Source: a virus. Taken from it: a DNA stretch of 27,207 nt. Each line of letters starts with the position of its first letter. Position 1 is the stretch's first letter. Location of the stretch: positions 1 to 27,207 of IMG/VR virus record IMGVR_UViG_3300032241_001112, one strand, 5' to 3'. The notes under the pieces were generated by a model, which worked only from the letters and a program-made list of their open reading frames with translations, did no database searches and was not told the DNA's origin. The position numbers and the translations under genes are program-made. Below are positions 11,301 through 19,108 of the stretch, piece by piece.

Positions 11301-14300
11301 ATCAACCGGAATCAAGTTTGGAAGACCTAATGAGCTGTTGCCTAATAGATTAGGACGAACAAATCTAGAATCTGTATAAGCAGAAGAATCACTGCCGTTC
11401 CAAATATATCCTGCAGCCACATCGGCCCATAATACTAAATTTCCACCTGTATAAGGTGCTGGACCATATTTTGTTTCCCACCAGCTGGGTTCTTCACTGA
11501 GTCCCAGCATTTCCCATGGTGCTATGTCTGGACGATCGGTATCATAAAAATATTTGTAAATAGCCCGCCATGTACCTTGAAGTTGTTCATTGTTGACTGT
11601 GTCAAAGAAATTTCCAAAATTCCAAGTAAACGGATCATCTGAAATAAAATAATTGTTTGCAGTAAAGTCAACTCGATTACTACCTACCCATTGTAAAAAA
11701 CTTCTTGTTAATAATTGAGTAAATTCTGCGTTAGAATAATCTGTAGATCTAAATTTTCCAGGAAGGAAGTTGTATATATTATTAACGTCGTCGTTATAAT
11801 TAACTTTAATATTATTATAGATACGTAATTCAAATTCTAATAATAGTTGATCTCTAAAATCGCCAAATGCTGGAGTAATTGATCCATCGTGTCCTTGAAT
11901 TACATTTATGTGATTTACATAAGAAGTATCTAAATAAATTTTAGGAGTAAATTTAGGATACAATCCTAGTTTGGTAGGAGTTTCTGGAACAAAGTTAGCA
12001 TCTGTATTACTGTACTCGTTGATAGTAATAACATCATCATAATTTAATGAAGTCTTAAAGGTTATACCGGCACGGTTGGTGTCAAATACATAATCTGTGC
12101 CAACCCGTAATTGTTGATTATTACGATAAACCAATACAGCACGATTACTCAATACTGTATTATCAAACACACTTGAAATTTCGTAATCGGTTTGTTCTGG
12201 GTTAATTACAGTATAGGTCAATGTAGTTTTTAATGCACCATAAGGTACCATGTCAGAATAATACCAAGGGAATGTATTATTTTTAACTTGGTTAATATTT
12301 TGTATAATTACATCCAATATACCTGGAATGTCATTGGTATCAATTGATTTTAAATTTGCAGCAGATTCTAAAATTTTATTCTTGAATCTGCTGTAATTGT
12401 GTCTTGCGTACTCTAATCCTTTGAGGAAATTGGTGTCAGGGTCAACTAAAAACAATTCACTGTACAGCACCGGGCTGGCATTTTGTACAATATTTCCGCC
12501 TTGTGCTTTAACCGGTTGATCTCTGAGATTATTTGCACCAATGGCTGGTCCAATAACCTTGGTACTGTTGGAAACTAAAGATACAACGTGATTACGTAGT
12601 TGTCCTAATGTTAGTGTAGTAAAGTTAACGTTTTCACTATTATAGTTTAAGTTATCTGGTACTTGATAAAAACCAATTCCACTGGAATTGTTACTGTAAA
12701 TTAATATGTCAAGTTGATCTCCAGTGACTAAACTAGAATCAGTTATCTGTACATAGTTGTTCTGCCCACTGGTAATTATTTTATATAACGAGTAGTCTAA
12801 TTCTGCAAAATTTTTATATGCTTTAATATAAGGAATAGTTGTTGAGGTAGCAGGCAATACATCAATTAGTACATAAGGATTTATACCATCGTATATACTG
12901 CTAATGACTTGATATTGTTTACTTTTTTCAACTACTGTTGTCCATGCATTTCTTATATTATAATTGTTTATATCAATATTTTGTTGTAGTGTACCAACGG
13001 TGTTTATATTAACAGTCGCAACAGTTCCGCTATTGTTTGTATAATTAACTGTATCTGTATCAAAATTGTTAACAAATTGTACATCGCCAATTTGAGTAAA
13101 TGTTCTGTAACTTAACGGAAATCCAAGTGTTTGGTCTTGTGACCCTGTGCCAACTTGATAAGAAAATACGGCTGTACCACCTACTGCTGTTCCTAAATTA
13201 TTTTTTGTTGTAGCAAATGTAGAACCAGGGTATACACCAGTATCTCCTATACTGACCCCATTCATATCAATAACATCAAACATTGGTGTTTGATTTATTG
13301 CGGTCTTTTGTTGTCCTTCGGCCCATTGGGTTCCATCAAACCAATACTCTTTGCCTTTGTTTGAGCCTTGAAGAACAATTAAATTATTATTAGCACTGAC
13401 CGCAGAGTCATTGGCCAATTCTAATGTAATAGCCGGTCTTTGATTAATAGAACTAAATCTAACAATAAAAATTTTATTTCTTACAGTAGGATCAAAATCA
13501 TTTGCAAAAATAACACGCAGTCCATCTTGTAAAATTACACCATCGAGCACAAAATAAGATTGTAGTTCAATTTGTTTACGTGCATCAGTGATACTAAAAT
13601 CAAAAATGTCAACAGGAGTTTTTGCTTTACGACCAAAGTTATATAATTGTAAATTGGCTTCAAACTCAATGATAGGACGATTGGCTCTTTGTGTTTGATT
13701 ATAAACAGCCACGGTTCCTAATGCTGTTGATGTTGCTGTAATAACATCAATGTGGAACCAACGATTGCTACGTGTCCAAGGATTCAAATCTTGACCAGCA
13801 CGATTAATGGTGATATAGTCTGGGCTATTAAGTCCATTAGCAGCATAAGATTCTGGTGTTTGAAAATTAGTTACAGGCAATAATTGTATAGATGTTCCCA
13901 CACCCTCAACGTAATAAGCGTTGCCAGCATAGGTATTTGGAACTGCACTATTATCAAATTGTACCGTTAACCCATTGGTAAACTCAATACCATTGGGACT
14001 GGTATATCCAGTTTTTCCAATGATGTCTTGATCAACTTTTAAGGTATTGTCGTTGATATCTACTAATGTAACAAGACCATTGTATCTAGAATCTACACCG
14101 TCTTGATAATACAGTGCTGTAGCCGACGCTGTCAGAGCCGGTACGGTAACATAATAATTATAACTTGGATTTATATAGAATGTGGCCTGAGAATTTGTTT
14201 GCCCAGCTATTACATACACACGTTGATTTGTTGTTATTGTAGTTATTGGAACAAGATTAACTATGTAATCGTTTTGCGTAGCCTGTAATTGTATTCTCCA

Positions 14301-15263
14301 GACACTACGCCAATTTGCGCTATCGGTTGTTACTCCATTGACAGTCCAAAACATTGGATCAATGTCAGAGTTTGTAAAAATTAATGTTTTGCCTTCTAGG
14401 TTAGTTACCACACCATCGAAGCTGAGATTGTTGGCCACAATAGAACTTAATAATTGTCCTTGTAGTTGGCTGTAGTGAGCAGTTACACCAAAGTCTACTG
14501 TGGTAATTGGCATTGACTCGTAATACTGTTGCGAGGTTTTTCCTGGAACTGTAAATGTTACAACACCAACATCTGTTCCATTGTTTGTTACACCAGCTAC
14601 TTCTCTACTGGATTGATTGTTGTAAGATAATCTACGACCCGATACACCCGGGTCCGACTGTATCCAGAATGGATATCCTGGTTGATTGACAATAAATTTA
14701 TACGTTCCACCATATGCTAAACGCAAATTAGGATTTTGTGCTACACCCGATCCAGTAAAATGATATGATCCAGTGCTGGGATCTCTTGTTACTGTATAGG
14801 TGTAAGATTGGTTAACCCCAGAACCATACACCGGTACAGCACCAGGTCCTGTAGGTAGCCAATAGTATTGATTAAAGTTTACAAATTTATCAAAATCAAA
14901 TAATCCATCGTAGCTGTATGTTTCTCCTGTGAACATTCTGCTCTGATTGTCTGTCAATGATCCACTGTAGCCGGCTTGATTTAATAGATCAATATAACTA
15001 CTAAAAAATTCTACGTCATTGGTTGTTGGGTTCTTAACTACAACACTGGGCTCCAATTGATAATTTTGTCTCAGTGCATCAGGCTCGGGTTGATAGTTAT
15101 CACCGTCTTTGTACATTGGAGCAAATTTACGTCCAACATAAGCATTAACTTTTCTTAGGTCGGGTGGTGTTACTAATTGATCTAGTGTGGCATTTAGAAA
15201 TTTCTGATTTGTGTCAGTTCTAAATACTTCAGGTAAAAAATTTATAGTTTTTATGGCTGCCAT
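2343..15263 (-). CDS. Giant multidomain virion structural (baseplate/tail) protein, 4306 residues
   Basis: A single uninterrupted frame starts 1 nt after the gp6 stop, so it is probably co-transcribed with gp6. It occupies the position of T4 gp7 (1032 residues), but I cannot show homology to gp7. Visible parts: an N-terminal segment (1-140, INFLPEVFRTDTN, NQYYWLP); an aromatic-rich block (about 1164-1290, many W/Y/F); a carbohydrate-binding-like segment (about 1755-1800, W..DYALGSLVKYKNVYYTA); six FG-GAP-like repeats (about 2210-2750, such as FGYSISASTDGTWLYVGAPG); a hydrophobic aromatic block (about 3244-3341, LKIYFNKLFFFLINYILTEQ, then YINEVKPYRTSIREY); two SGYTTTPT repeats (about 3394-3458); several GDxxxQPxxG repeats; and a C-terminal part with LGQLRRGVDGTGA (about 4080). 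No signal peptide or protease motif is seen. It is probably a peripheral baseplate or fibre-anchoring component. The structural role is well supported by context; any specific assignment is inference. Confidence 0.8.
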   Translation of the reverse strand: MAAIKTINFLPEVFRTDTNQKFLNATLDQLVTPPDLRKVNAYVGRKFAPMYKDGDNYQPEPDALRQNYQLEPSVVVKNPTTNDVEFFSSYIDLLNQAGYSGSLTDNQSRMFTGETYSYDGLFDFDKFVNFNQYYWLPTGPGAVPVYGSGVNQSYTYTVTRDPSTGSYHFTGSGVAQNPNLRLAYGGTYKFIVNQPGYPFWIQSDPGVSGRRLSYNNQSSREVAGVTNNGTDVGVVTFTVPGKTSQQYYESMPITTVDFGVTAHYSQLQGQLLSSIVANNLSFDGVVTNLEGKTLIFTNSDIDPMFWTVNGVTTDSANWRSVWRIQLQATQNDYIVNLVPITTITTNQRVYVIAGQTNSQATFYINPSYNYYVTVPALTASATALYYQDGVDSRYNGLVTLVDINDNTLKVDQDIIGKTGYTSPNGIEFTNGLTVQFDNSAVPNTYAGNAYYVEGVGTSIQLLPVTNFQTPESYAANGLNSPDYITINRAGQDLNPWTRSNRWFHIDVITATSTALGTVAVYNQTQRANRPIIEFEANLQLYNFGRKAKTPVDIFDFSITDARKQIELQSYFVLDGVILQDGLRVIFANDFDPTVRNKIFIVRFSSINQRPAITLELANDSAVSANNNLIVLQGSNKGKEYWFDGTQWAEGQQKTAINQTPMFDVIDMNGVSIGDTGVYPGSTFATTKNNLGTAVGGTAVFSYQVGTGSQDQTLGFPLSYRTFTQIGDVQFVNNFDTDTVNYTNNSGTVATVNINTVGTLQQNIDINNYNIRNAWTTVVEKSKQYQVISSIYDGINPYVLIDVLPATSTTIPYIKAYKNFAELDYSLYKIITSGQNNYVQITDSSLVTGDQLDILIYSNNSSGIGFYQVPDNLNYNSENVNFTTLTLGQLRNHVVSLVSNSTKVIGPAIGANNLRDQPVKAQGGNIVQNASPVLYSELFLVDPDTNFLKGLEYARHNYSRFKNKILESAANLKSIDTNDIPGILDVIIQNINQVKNNTFPWYYSDMVPYGALKTTLTYTVINPEQTDYEISSVFDNTVLSNRAVLVYRNNQQLRVGTDYVFDTNRAGITFKTSLNYDDVITINEYSNTDANFVPETPTKLGLYPKFTPKIYLDTSYVNHINVIQGHDGSITPAFGDFRDQLLLEFELRIYNNIKVNYNDDVNNIYNFLPGKFRSTDYSNAEFTQLLTRSFLQWVGSNRVDFTANNYFISDDPFTWNFGNFFDTVNNEQLQGTWRAIYKYFYDTDRPDIAPWEMLGLSEEPSWWETKYGPAPYTGGNLVLWADVAAGYIWNGSDSSAYTDSRFVRPNLLGNSSLGLPNLIPVDANGVLRPPSGFLVKSFNSNQANASYAVGQQGPVETAWRRSSDFPYALQEAIALANPAYFFGTLIDVSRYYKNKQLDQYVLKDTLQRITPAAININGQPNGDGTYRRTAGYLNWIADYLTGIGIDPTTKLVSYLKPVQVQLAYKMAGYTDSSFLEVQAEQASPSSTTNSIVIPTENYKIQLYKSTPTKAIAYSAVIVELSENGYTVSGYDTNNPYFTIIPSIANNNDYAITVLNDVGIVYQDYQSYKVTIPYGHEFNNKQQLVDFLISYERFLVGSGFVFADFDQDLGTQRDFKLSVQEFLSWTQQGWQTGSVLVLSPTLGHLTIQSTYGVVDQILNVPMSSRVLDTAFNFLKYNNLTVTRTDNIFTLTTTGNQTIALAVLNLVEYEHVLIFDNVTEYNDVIYVPELGNRQYRLKLVGQKTGAWTGALNPPGFIYNGPNVDEWQSNKDYALGSLVKYKNVYYTATKDLTAVTTFNPTQWQQLSINQIQTGLLPNFSYNAAKFQKFNDLDNPELQGDFGRFVGTEIGFRPRQYLTDFGLDIQTQAKFYQGFIKQKGTINSITAFTAAGFNGISSNINLYEEWALRVGEYGALHNNQYIELELVEGQYNGDPVTFTLLANNEVNPDNTVSVYPANLYLTGDQYTAGSSLYTNRDDTSYYGGDILTAGYVHKDQIDIQIFDMANYGELNQYLDEITIGTKVWAAKDNITTSWNVYRVTETNVSVLSMAYAIDVTGVVTTATPHNLTVGTFVVINDFDNRTNGVYQVTNITNNLNFTVTLTSNNLASLKSAGQVLGIGSLYTLNSARLKNSTDITTVAPLGGWLDGDKLWSDYDQITGGWVVYNKSSPWTTANTNVLTNVSMELDANSYISNSGFGSTTTIAPNASFAAAGMPNLNNGNVIVFVSNVANGNTFTMVGNLGPQSGGKQFGSSLASANNLLYIGNPGTDSGNVHIYSFDGNASFTPKQTLTSPFVNNNDQFGYSISASTDGTWLYVGAPGVGNVYVYHANTSSYYTLANTILGNNYVSSGNAIVAHFGHGVTTTSDGTMTTIGAPYETVGNVVSAGAVYVFNRSRESFVANGSTTYYPQYPITSSTALVTVNGIVQTSNFTLTSSSVSFNNAPVIGTIVTVDTNKIQLLEKLTAPTPTSGAAFGVVSTIAGNDADVYVASPGYSAPGYYSGIVYRFVNEGANYGTITSTITEPTVAAGSNFYINGIQVSFGANTPGSTVGNLQSIAANINSANIAGITAVAQPYGLLTLTSNIIVPYEKLIITPGSGNAIVGLGLSTFANVQSFLHPGTADVSQFGSQIVSNDDSSSIAISASKGATYNPTDFDDGVTDFDNSATDFADSTSGSGVVYIYGLVEGSLSTSTPDQYVMVQQLHNNSLSANDGFGTSLALGGNVLLVGAPGDSNHVTTDPISGSIVTVPDAGTYYTYHNFSGNVGWDIISSETPKVDIDSITRMYIYNNTTSTLITNFDWIDPAKGKVLGAAQEDLDYITAYDPAVYNNGGVIEGVPNVSFNIDYHWGQAQVTKTWWDIGQVRYYDYEQGNLTYRSSNWGATFPGSNIQVAEWVQSDVPPAQYTGNGQALYPDNSAFVLESYVDPATKIIRSHYYYWVVNKTTLETDSKHVNSISTIQDVIAHPTAQSIPYAAVLRDDTVSLYNVADYLIGAGNTTVFHADYDTIKNTNIIHSEFQLIQEGNSGSLIPERIVNKMIDSLAGADSLGNPVPAPSLSMQASLGLGTNPNQTLFLNRLTALENFVQYINDILIQYPIVEEFIITSLYDSDPLPNPDNYDITVNSYLELTYVDTAIIVSGYTVLVTRDETRNNFWALYQWTGSQWQAIQVQSYYTPSYWSFANWYASDYDPTVKVTFQVPTYSDLVSLSPFINDTAKVVNRGNGQFSIYRWDGTIWNLVGIEAGTLQLNETLYTETVASNEIRIIFDAIKNNIFIDTLKIYFNKLFFFLINYILTEQQSVDWVFKTSFITIFHQLRKLSQYPAYIQDNQTYYENYINEVKPYRTSIREYLVDYTGDDTYTGDMTDFDVPATYISNVGRYRSPNGTITSDTYALANLPQYSEWYANHGYGIGTVTVSNSGSGYTTTPTVTVVGGGGSGANIQATVDFATGSIAKFDVVTPGSGYTTTPTLHINGTGTGAVGYPILVNQHYVKSIPTLDIVLSTPALVKTGDIITQPTTGAAGTVYDSSDGHIITLKNIDLVNVNGTFQEGGYLYNNGVPLQVRPGVSNTVLTVNGNASVKNGDIVSQPTSGASGEVYLTTANTQIYLWNTVGTFLGGQWLSVAGGNLAVFPTYYTISSNSTPFSTYTSYENHSYNLVRSFDTTIKFDRITYTSNIVPWSHNDTYTFTSDFDDLSNPYDVDPYDSVLSSQWVRYQGKGYSASGIIYSKSSLRLSGNIKANVGDFVTQFNNNANATVISISSNNLITVGNVTGNFVKRAGNIIINGTVTTVNPVAVNDIFDYTQFNLITDDSFTTAADRITAMYQPSSNQPGVDLAQLMSGVEYPGTLIQGVPYNATTSNITANVFYYYANTSTLYSANIAAINFVDYSLKPNLAISIFNNDTHTASNVTIMQVTPGSISIAGGSSLTGNITLGTNLSIVYYDTNSALFLDSIVQGPTYFNNDTSQGLNPSDITIDGGAYYDTYSSFAPEELVPGRMFDNLNMTVYTRVNTAPYISSNVSQVSTNTVAYRIVYNMNTNASSTNYSLWPQYYSVFAANTSTLSANLHLTDDYIQVTNARAFMMPDPYGYPLHPGIVFINGEKITYWTVDLANNRLGQLRRGVDGTGAANLHLTGSQVQESSVNQLLPTTTTANANVHLSTWLNPTTLMSNVYLLSDTVGNYLTTATDGAIDLVQFAAGTQQFITLTANVNFNAGDTIEQPIVGISARVSANILQTQQLLTANISGNLSYLGNILTVSADSVSGGQFVTTGQGANSWVWINGSNVNAQVSTVSYSITTGDGLINSTSPQAQFILQGLAPSNPA
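4897..5039. repeat. Perfect 20-bp direct repeat marking a 41-residue tandem protein repeat
   Basis: The same 20 bases occur at 4897-4916 and 5020-5039, 123 bp apart, exactly 41 codons. In the giant protein they encode the SGYTTTPT cores of two adjacent units, each followed by a Gly-rich turn (VVGGGGSGA and INGTGTGA). The in-frame spacing indicates a duplicated protein module rather than a DNA-level element. Confidence 0.8.
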
Positions 15264-15264
15264 A

Positions 15265-18200
15265 TTATACCGTTATGTTTGTTCCAGCTAGTGTTTGGTT
15301 AATTTGTGCGGCAGTAATAGCACTGATAATCTGTACATTTTCTGCTGTTGCGGAACTGATAAGTATCTCATTTGGATTGGCATTAATTTGCATTAGTCCG
15401 CCAAATGCAATATCAGTGTTAGTAGGTACAATAATGATGCTGGCAACATTAGGTGCCAGTGTATTATGTAAGTAAGTTGCTAGTTCGCTAAAATAAAAAG
15501 TTTCACCAAAATTCCAATTTGTTGTGTTAAAATATGTATTGATAGCTGCCACTGTGGCACTGATAACATCATTATCGCTGATGGCTAAATTGGGATTTTT
15601 AACAACCTTAAACGTACACTGAAATGCCGGGTCTGCTTTTCTACCAAATAATGGTTTATAAACACCTGCGTTGTAAACAATAGTATCGCTTAGTGCTTTG
15701 TAGTTTTCTAAACTATTTGGTCCAGAGCCATATGATAATTTAAGTTGATCATTGGTAGGAGGACTAGGTTTTTGAATTTTTCCTGTTGTGTCCTGTATCC
15801 AGGCAATATAATTGTTAGCATAAGAACTGGTTAATATATACAAATCCATAATGTTATTTGGACTAGGATCTATTCTACGATCGTTTGGACTATTATGTTT
15901 ATATTGAAATTGTAAATTTTGGCGACCAATTTTTGCCACATATGATGTTGTTAATGTTAGTGCTCTAACATTATTTGCATCGATTGTCAGTAGATAAAAC
16001 TTATTTTCAGCAGTGGCATAAAACAGTTGGCCGTTAGTAAATAAATTTTGGTTGGCTAAAATACTGGCTTGAGTAGAATAATAGGCAACAACTGTATTAT
16101 TATCCATTGGCTGTGTGGTTATAAAGCTACCACTGGTATCATTCATGTCAGACACTTGCTTAAAGAACACATATTTTTGTCCGTTAAGATTATCAGCAGG
16201 ATTAATAATATTATTAAACAAATCTGGATCGTTAGGAATACCAGAGTTATTGTTGTCCGGGAATGTAACCAATACCTGTGTATTATCTATATAACCATCG
16301 GGTGCTATAACATTGTTATAAATGTACCACTGTTGTGTTTGTCCCAATGGTGCCATACTGTCAGGGTATGTATTTGTACCAAGTACATTGACCTGATCTA
16401 TAACAGTTGATCCTGTTTTACTGTCAAATACTTTAACATTAGGATCAAAGTAAAAACGTGTCTGCTCGTTACTTAAAAATAGGTACTGTAAACTTCTATT
16501 GACTAGATTATACATAACACCATTATAGGTAAATGCTATGGTCCAAGAACTGTCTGAGTTCGGAAGTTGAGTATTGCCGGTATTGGCCAAACTAAAGTCG
16601 CCGAGACTTAAAAACTCAGGAGCAATGATAGACCAACTTTGACTTGGCACATCATATCTGATGCCAAAGTTTTTGTAACTTTTTATTAAATTAATCATTG
16701 AGTTAACAAATGAAGAATTAGTAAAATCATTCTTAAACACAGGAATAATACTATCAAGTACAGCGCCGGTAGGAATAACCTGGCTCAATTGAATTGTGGT
16801 ACTGGCCTGTACATTCACAACAGAAGCGTAAATGTATGATTTATCGTGTTCGTTTACCGGAGTGCCTGTTATGATAATATTTTGTGCGTTAAAATATTGC
16901 CCAGGCCCGGCATTAAATCTTAGCAATGATCCTGTGGTAATATACTTTAAGGTACTGTTGGTTATATACCCGACTTGTAATACATTACTGATACCACCGG
17001 TTAAATTACCAGTGCTGGTTCCTGAATCTGATTTAGTTTGAAGCCAATTACAAACGCCAGCGGGTTGATATCTAGCGTAGTTAGCATAGTAAAATTGTTT
17101 TACTTCGGTACTACGTAAAATAGGAAGTACCGTATTGTAAATAACATTGTTAATATCGTTAATAGAATTAAAAGTAAATGTCTGACTTGGGTTTGTCTGT
17201 GATTGATATAGATAACCATCATCACAATATATATTTGTGCTAGAATATTTTCCAGTTACATCAAGTACGTCAAGATATCTACTGATACCAGAACTGGTAC
17301 GATTGACTGCTTTAACTTTAATAATATCTGAAAAATTAGTAAAAGGAAAAAGATTGTAGTCTTCTCCAGTGATCATACGATTCTGTGTATAGTATTGCTG
17401 TGGAGCTTTTTGACGAATACTATCAATTAATTCTCTGCTGGATGCATTGTTTACTGTATAATGTAAACTTGCTGTGATAGTTAATGTTTCTACTGTGTTA
17501 TTACGACTAACATAGGTCAGTGGTATTGTGACATTTTGCATTTCGTCGGGAGTAATTTTATAGTTTAATCCGTTACTGACACGATAATATAACTTAAAAT
17601 TATCTTTTGGAATATTTGCAAATGCTCCATCACCAAATACCAAATCAATTTGGTCATTGCTACGAGTGTTGATTTGATATAAATTGCGATTTACGCTTTG
17701 ATTGTAAATGACATTAAGCCCAGCCACGGCCGGCACACTGGCCCATACAGAACTTGGGTTACCGCCATTGTCTAGTTGATATAACCAAACGTCGGTATTA
17801 TTAATATTGTTATAGTTGATACTTACGGTACGATTAGGCAAACTTTCTTGTAAGTTTAACGCTATGTTTTGTAATTGTCCTTGCTTAAAATAAACAAAGT
17901 ATCCAGTGTTGATACTGCCATTTCCTAAATTATCATTTTGATGTAGAATATTAAATTTGCCGTTGGGTGCGGGACTTACTTCGTAGATGTAAGACTGGCC
18001 AACACTGGTAGCACTAACAGCTTCAAAGTAGGTATTAGCACCGGCTATGGACGCACTAAACCCGTATTGTGGAACAACACCAGGAACTAGGTTAACAGAA
18101 TACTCACTGGTCATAATACCATTGATATTTTGTGTATTGCCAGGATTGCCAATTACTTGATTATTGATTAATGCCGCGTTAAATATGGTTGTAAACTGTT

Positions 18201-18660
18201 CTTGCCAGTCTTCGTTTGTGGTATCGTTCCAGGAAATTAATAAATTAGATAAATTTAAACCATTGCTGTCAAATACATTCTCTGTTGTATTGACGCTGTC
18301 AATCTTTAAGAAGCCGCTGGCTGGAGTGTTACGTGAAGCATTATAGTTAATTAATCTTGCCAGCCGTAGTATGCTGTCGCGGCGTTCGGCTGTGTCAAAA
18401 AAGTTTTCGCGAGCGTTTAAGTCTGTACGAAATGCTAGACTTTGTCCAAGAAAAGCAATTAAATCTATTAGAGCTACATATTCGCTGGACTCGGTAAAGT
18501 CGTTAAAATCTTCTGGATAGTAACTACGCAAATAATCTATCATTGATTTGCGTATTGTTTCAAAGTCATAGCTTTGGAAATCGGCATTTTGGAAACTCTG
18601 ATACAGGGTTGTCCAGTCTTGATTAACTAATAAATTGGTTTGACGTGTGGTAATAGCCAT
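15265..18660 (-). CDS. gp6: Baseplate wedge protein gp6 (baseplate J-like)
   Basis: This 1131-residue protein is the T4 gp6-type wedge subunit, which joins neighbouring wedges into the inner baseplate ring. The N-terminal 115 residues have the family pattern (QDWTTLYQSF, YDFETIRKSMIDYLRSYYPE, FRTDLNARENFFDTAERRDS). The middle has baseplate-J features: VFGDGAFANIPKDNFKLYYR near residue 335-355 and SSRELIDSIRQKAPQ followed by MITGEDYNLFP near 404-436. The C-terminal part near 1045-1075 has FYFSELATYLHNTLAP, as in baseplate-J C-termini. It is much longer than T4 gp6 (660 residues); the extra length lies in the beta-rich region after residue about 450. The ATG at 18660 is preceded by AAGGG (18671-18675) and a late-promoter motif. 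It follows gp25, the usual T4 order. Confidence 0.9.
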   Translation of the reverse strand: MAITTRQTNLLVNQDWTTLYQSFQNADFQSYDFETIRKSMIDYLRSYYPEDFNDFTESSEYVALIDLIAFLGQSLAFRTDLNARENFFDTAERRDSILRLARLINYNASRNTPASGFLKIDSVNTTENVFDSNGLNLSNLLISWNDTTNEDWQEQFTTIFNAALINNQVIGNPGNTQNINGIMTSEYSVNLVPGVVPQYGFSASIAGANTYFEAVSATSVGQSYIYEVSPAPNGKFNILHQNDNLGNGSINTGYFVYFKQGQLQNIALNLQESLPNRTVSINYNNINNTDVWLYQLDNGGNPSSVWASVPAVAGLNVIYNQSVNRNLYQINTRSNDQIDLVFGDGAFANIPKDNFKLYYRVSNGLNYKITPDEMQNVTIPLTYVSRNNTVETLTITASLHYTVNNASSRELIDSIRQKAPQQYYTQNRMITGEDYNLFPFTNFSDIIKVKAVNRTSSGISRYLDVLDVTGKYSSTNIYCDDGYLYQSQTNPSQTFTFNSINDINNVIYNTVLPILRSTEVKQFYYANYARYQPAGVCNWLQTKSDSGTSTGNLTGGISNVLQVGYITNSTLKYITTGSLLRFNAGPGQYFNAQNIIITGTPVNEHDKSYIYASVVNVQASTTIQLSQVIPTGAVLDSIIPVFKNDFTNSSFVNSMINLIKSYKNFGIRYDVPSQSWSIIAPEFLSLGDFSLANTGNTQLPNSDSSWTIAFTYNGVMYNLVNRSLQYLFLSNEQTRFYFDPNVKVFDSKTGSTVIDQVNVLGTNTYPDSMAPLGQTQQWYIYNNVIAPDGYIDNTQVLVTFPDNNNSGIPNDPDLFNNIINPADNLNGQKYVFFKQVSDMNDTSGSFITTQPMDNNTVVAYYSTQASILANQNLFTNGQLFYATAENKFYLLTIDANNVRALTLTTSYVAKIGRQNLQFQYKHNSPNDRRIDPSPNNIMDLYILTSSYANNYIAWIQDTTGKIQKPSPPTNDQLKLSYGSGPNSLENYKALSDTIVYNAGVYKPLFGRKADPAFQCTFKVVKNPNLAISDNDVISATVAAINTYFNTTNWNFGETFYFSELATYLHNTLAPNVASIIIVPTNTDIAFGGLMQINANPNEILISSATAENVQIISAITAAQINQTLAGTNITV

Positions 18661-18680
18661 GCGAATATATCCCTTATAGA

Positions 18681-18689
18681 GTATTTATT
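18681..18689 (-). promoter_or_regulatory. T4-type late promoter motif before gp6
   Basis: AATAAATAC on the minus strand lies in the 58-nt gap between gp25 and gp6, with 20 nt between motif and the gp6 ATG. It is followed by TCTATAAGGG, which supplies the ribosome site. The bases after the motif resemble those before the tube cap gene (TATATAAATTAGG). Activity is inferred from identity with the other two sites and from the gp55 homologue. Confidence 0.65.
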
Positions 18690-18718
18690 ACAATTAAAAA
18701 CAGGGTATATTATTACTT

Positions 18719-19096
18719 TTAGATATTAGTGGTCAAATTTTGACTTTGATTGTCAAATTGCAAACTTAAATTAGTTGCTTGATTAGTTTGTACAAATAAC
18801 AGGTCTATGTATACTTGTATTCCGTTATTATACTCGTTAATTGTAACATTTTGTAGTTGTACACGAGGATCATAGCCGACAATTTTCTTAACATCTTCAA
18901 CAATCACTTGACTTACATAATCTGTCATCGGTTCAAATAACATGCTCCAAATAACAGTACCAAAATCTGGTTGCATGAGTTTTTCGCCTTGACGAATATT
19001 AAAGTGATTAACCAAATCTTGTTTAACCAGCTCAATGTCCGAGAGACGAAACTTTTTGTTTCTGTTAATGGTACTAAATCCGTTATATAGTGTCAT
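18719..19096 (-). CDS. gp25: Baseplate wedge protein gp25
   Basis: This 125-residue protein belongs to the gp25/GpW-gp25 lysozyme-like wedge family, close in length to T4 gp25 (132). In contractile injection systems gp25 binds the gp6 and gp53 core and helps trigger sheath contraction. The family signature is at residues 37-56: GEKLMQPDFG, then IW and LFEP. The N-terminus (NRNKKFRLSDIELVKQDLVN) and the C-terminal beta strands with NNGIQVYIDLLFV also fit. The start is 12 nt after the gp5 stop and has TAGGTT upstream. It sits between gp5 and gp6 as in many T4-like phages, probably on the same late transcript as gp5. Confidence 0.93.
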   Translation of the reverse strand: MTLYNGFSTINRNKKFRLSDIELVKQDLVNHFNIRQGEKLMQPDFGTVIWSMLFEPMTDYVSQVIVEDVKKIVGYDPRVQLQNVTINEYNNGIQVYIDLLFVQTNQATNLSLQFDNQSQNLTTNI

Positions 19097-19108
19097 AATG
19101 TATTTAAC

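Noticed and set aside
2343-15263. The giant gene being an assembly artefact or fusion of several genes
   Set aside because: The frame is uninterrupted with consistent composition, and no internal start with a late promoter motif was noticed. I cannot exclude it without read data.
18661-18718. Possible terminator or small gene in the gp25-gp6 gap
   Set aside because: No hairpin with a T-run and no open frame were seen; the gap is explained by the late promoter and ribosome site.
19097-19108. TTAAATAC just before gp25 as a late promoter
   Set aside because: It shares TAAATAC with the motif but is about 4 nt from the start codon, leaving no room for a leader and ribosome site.
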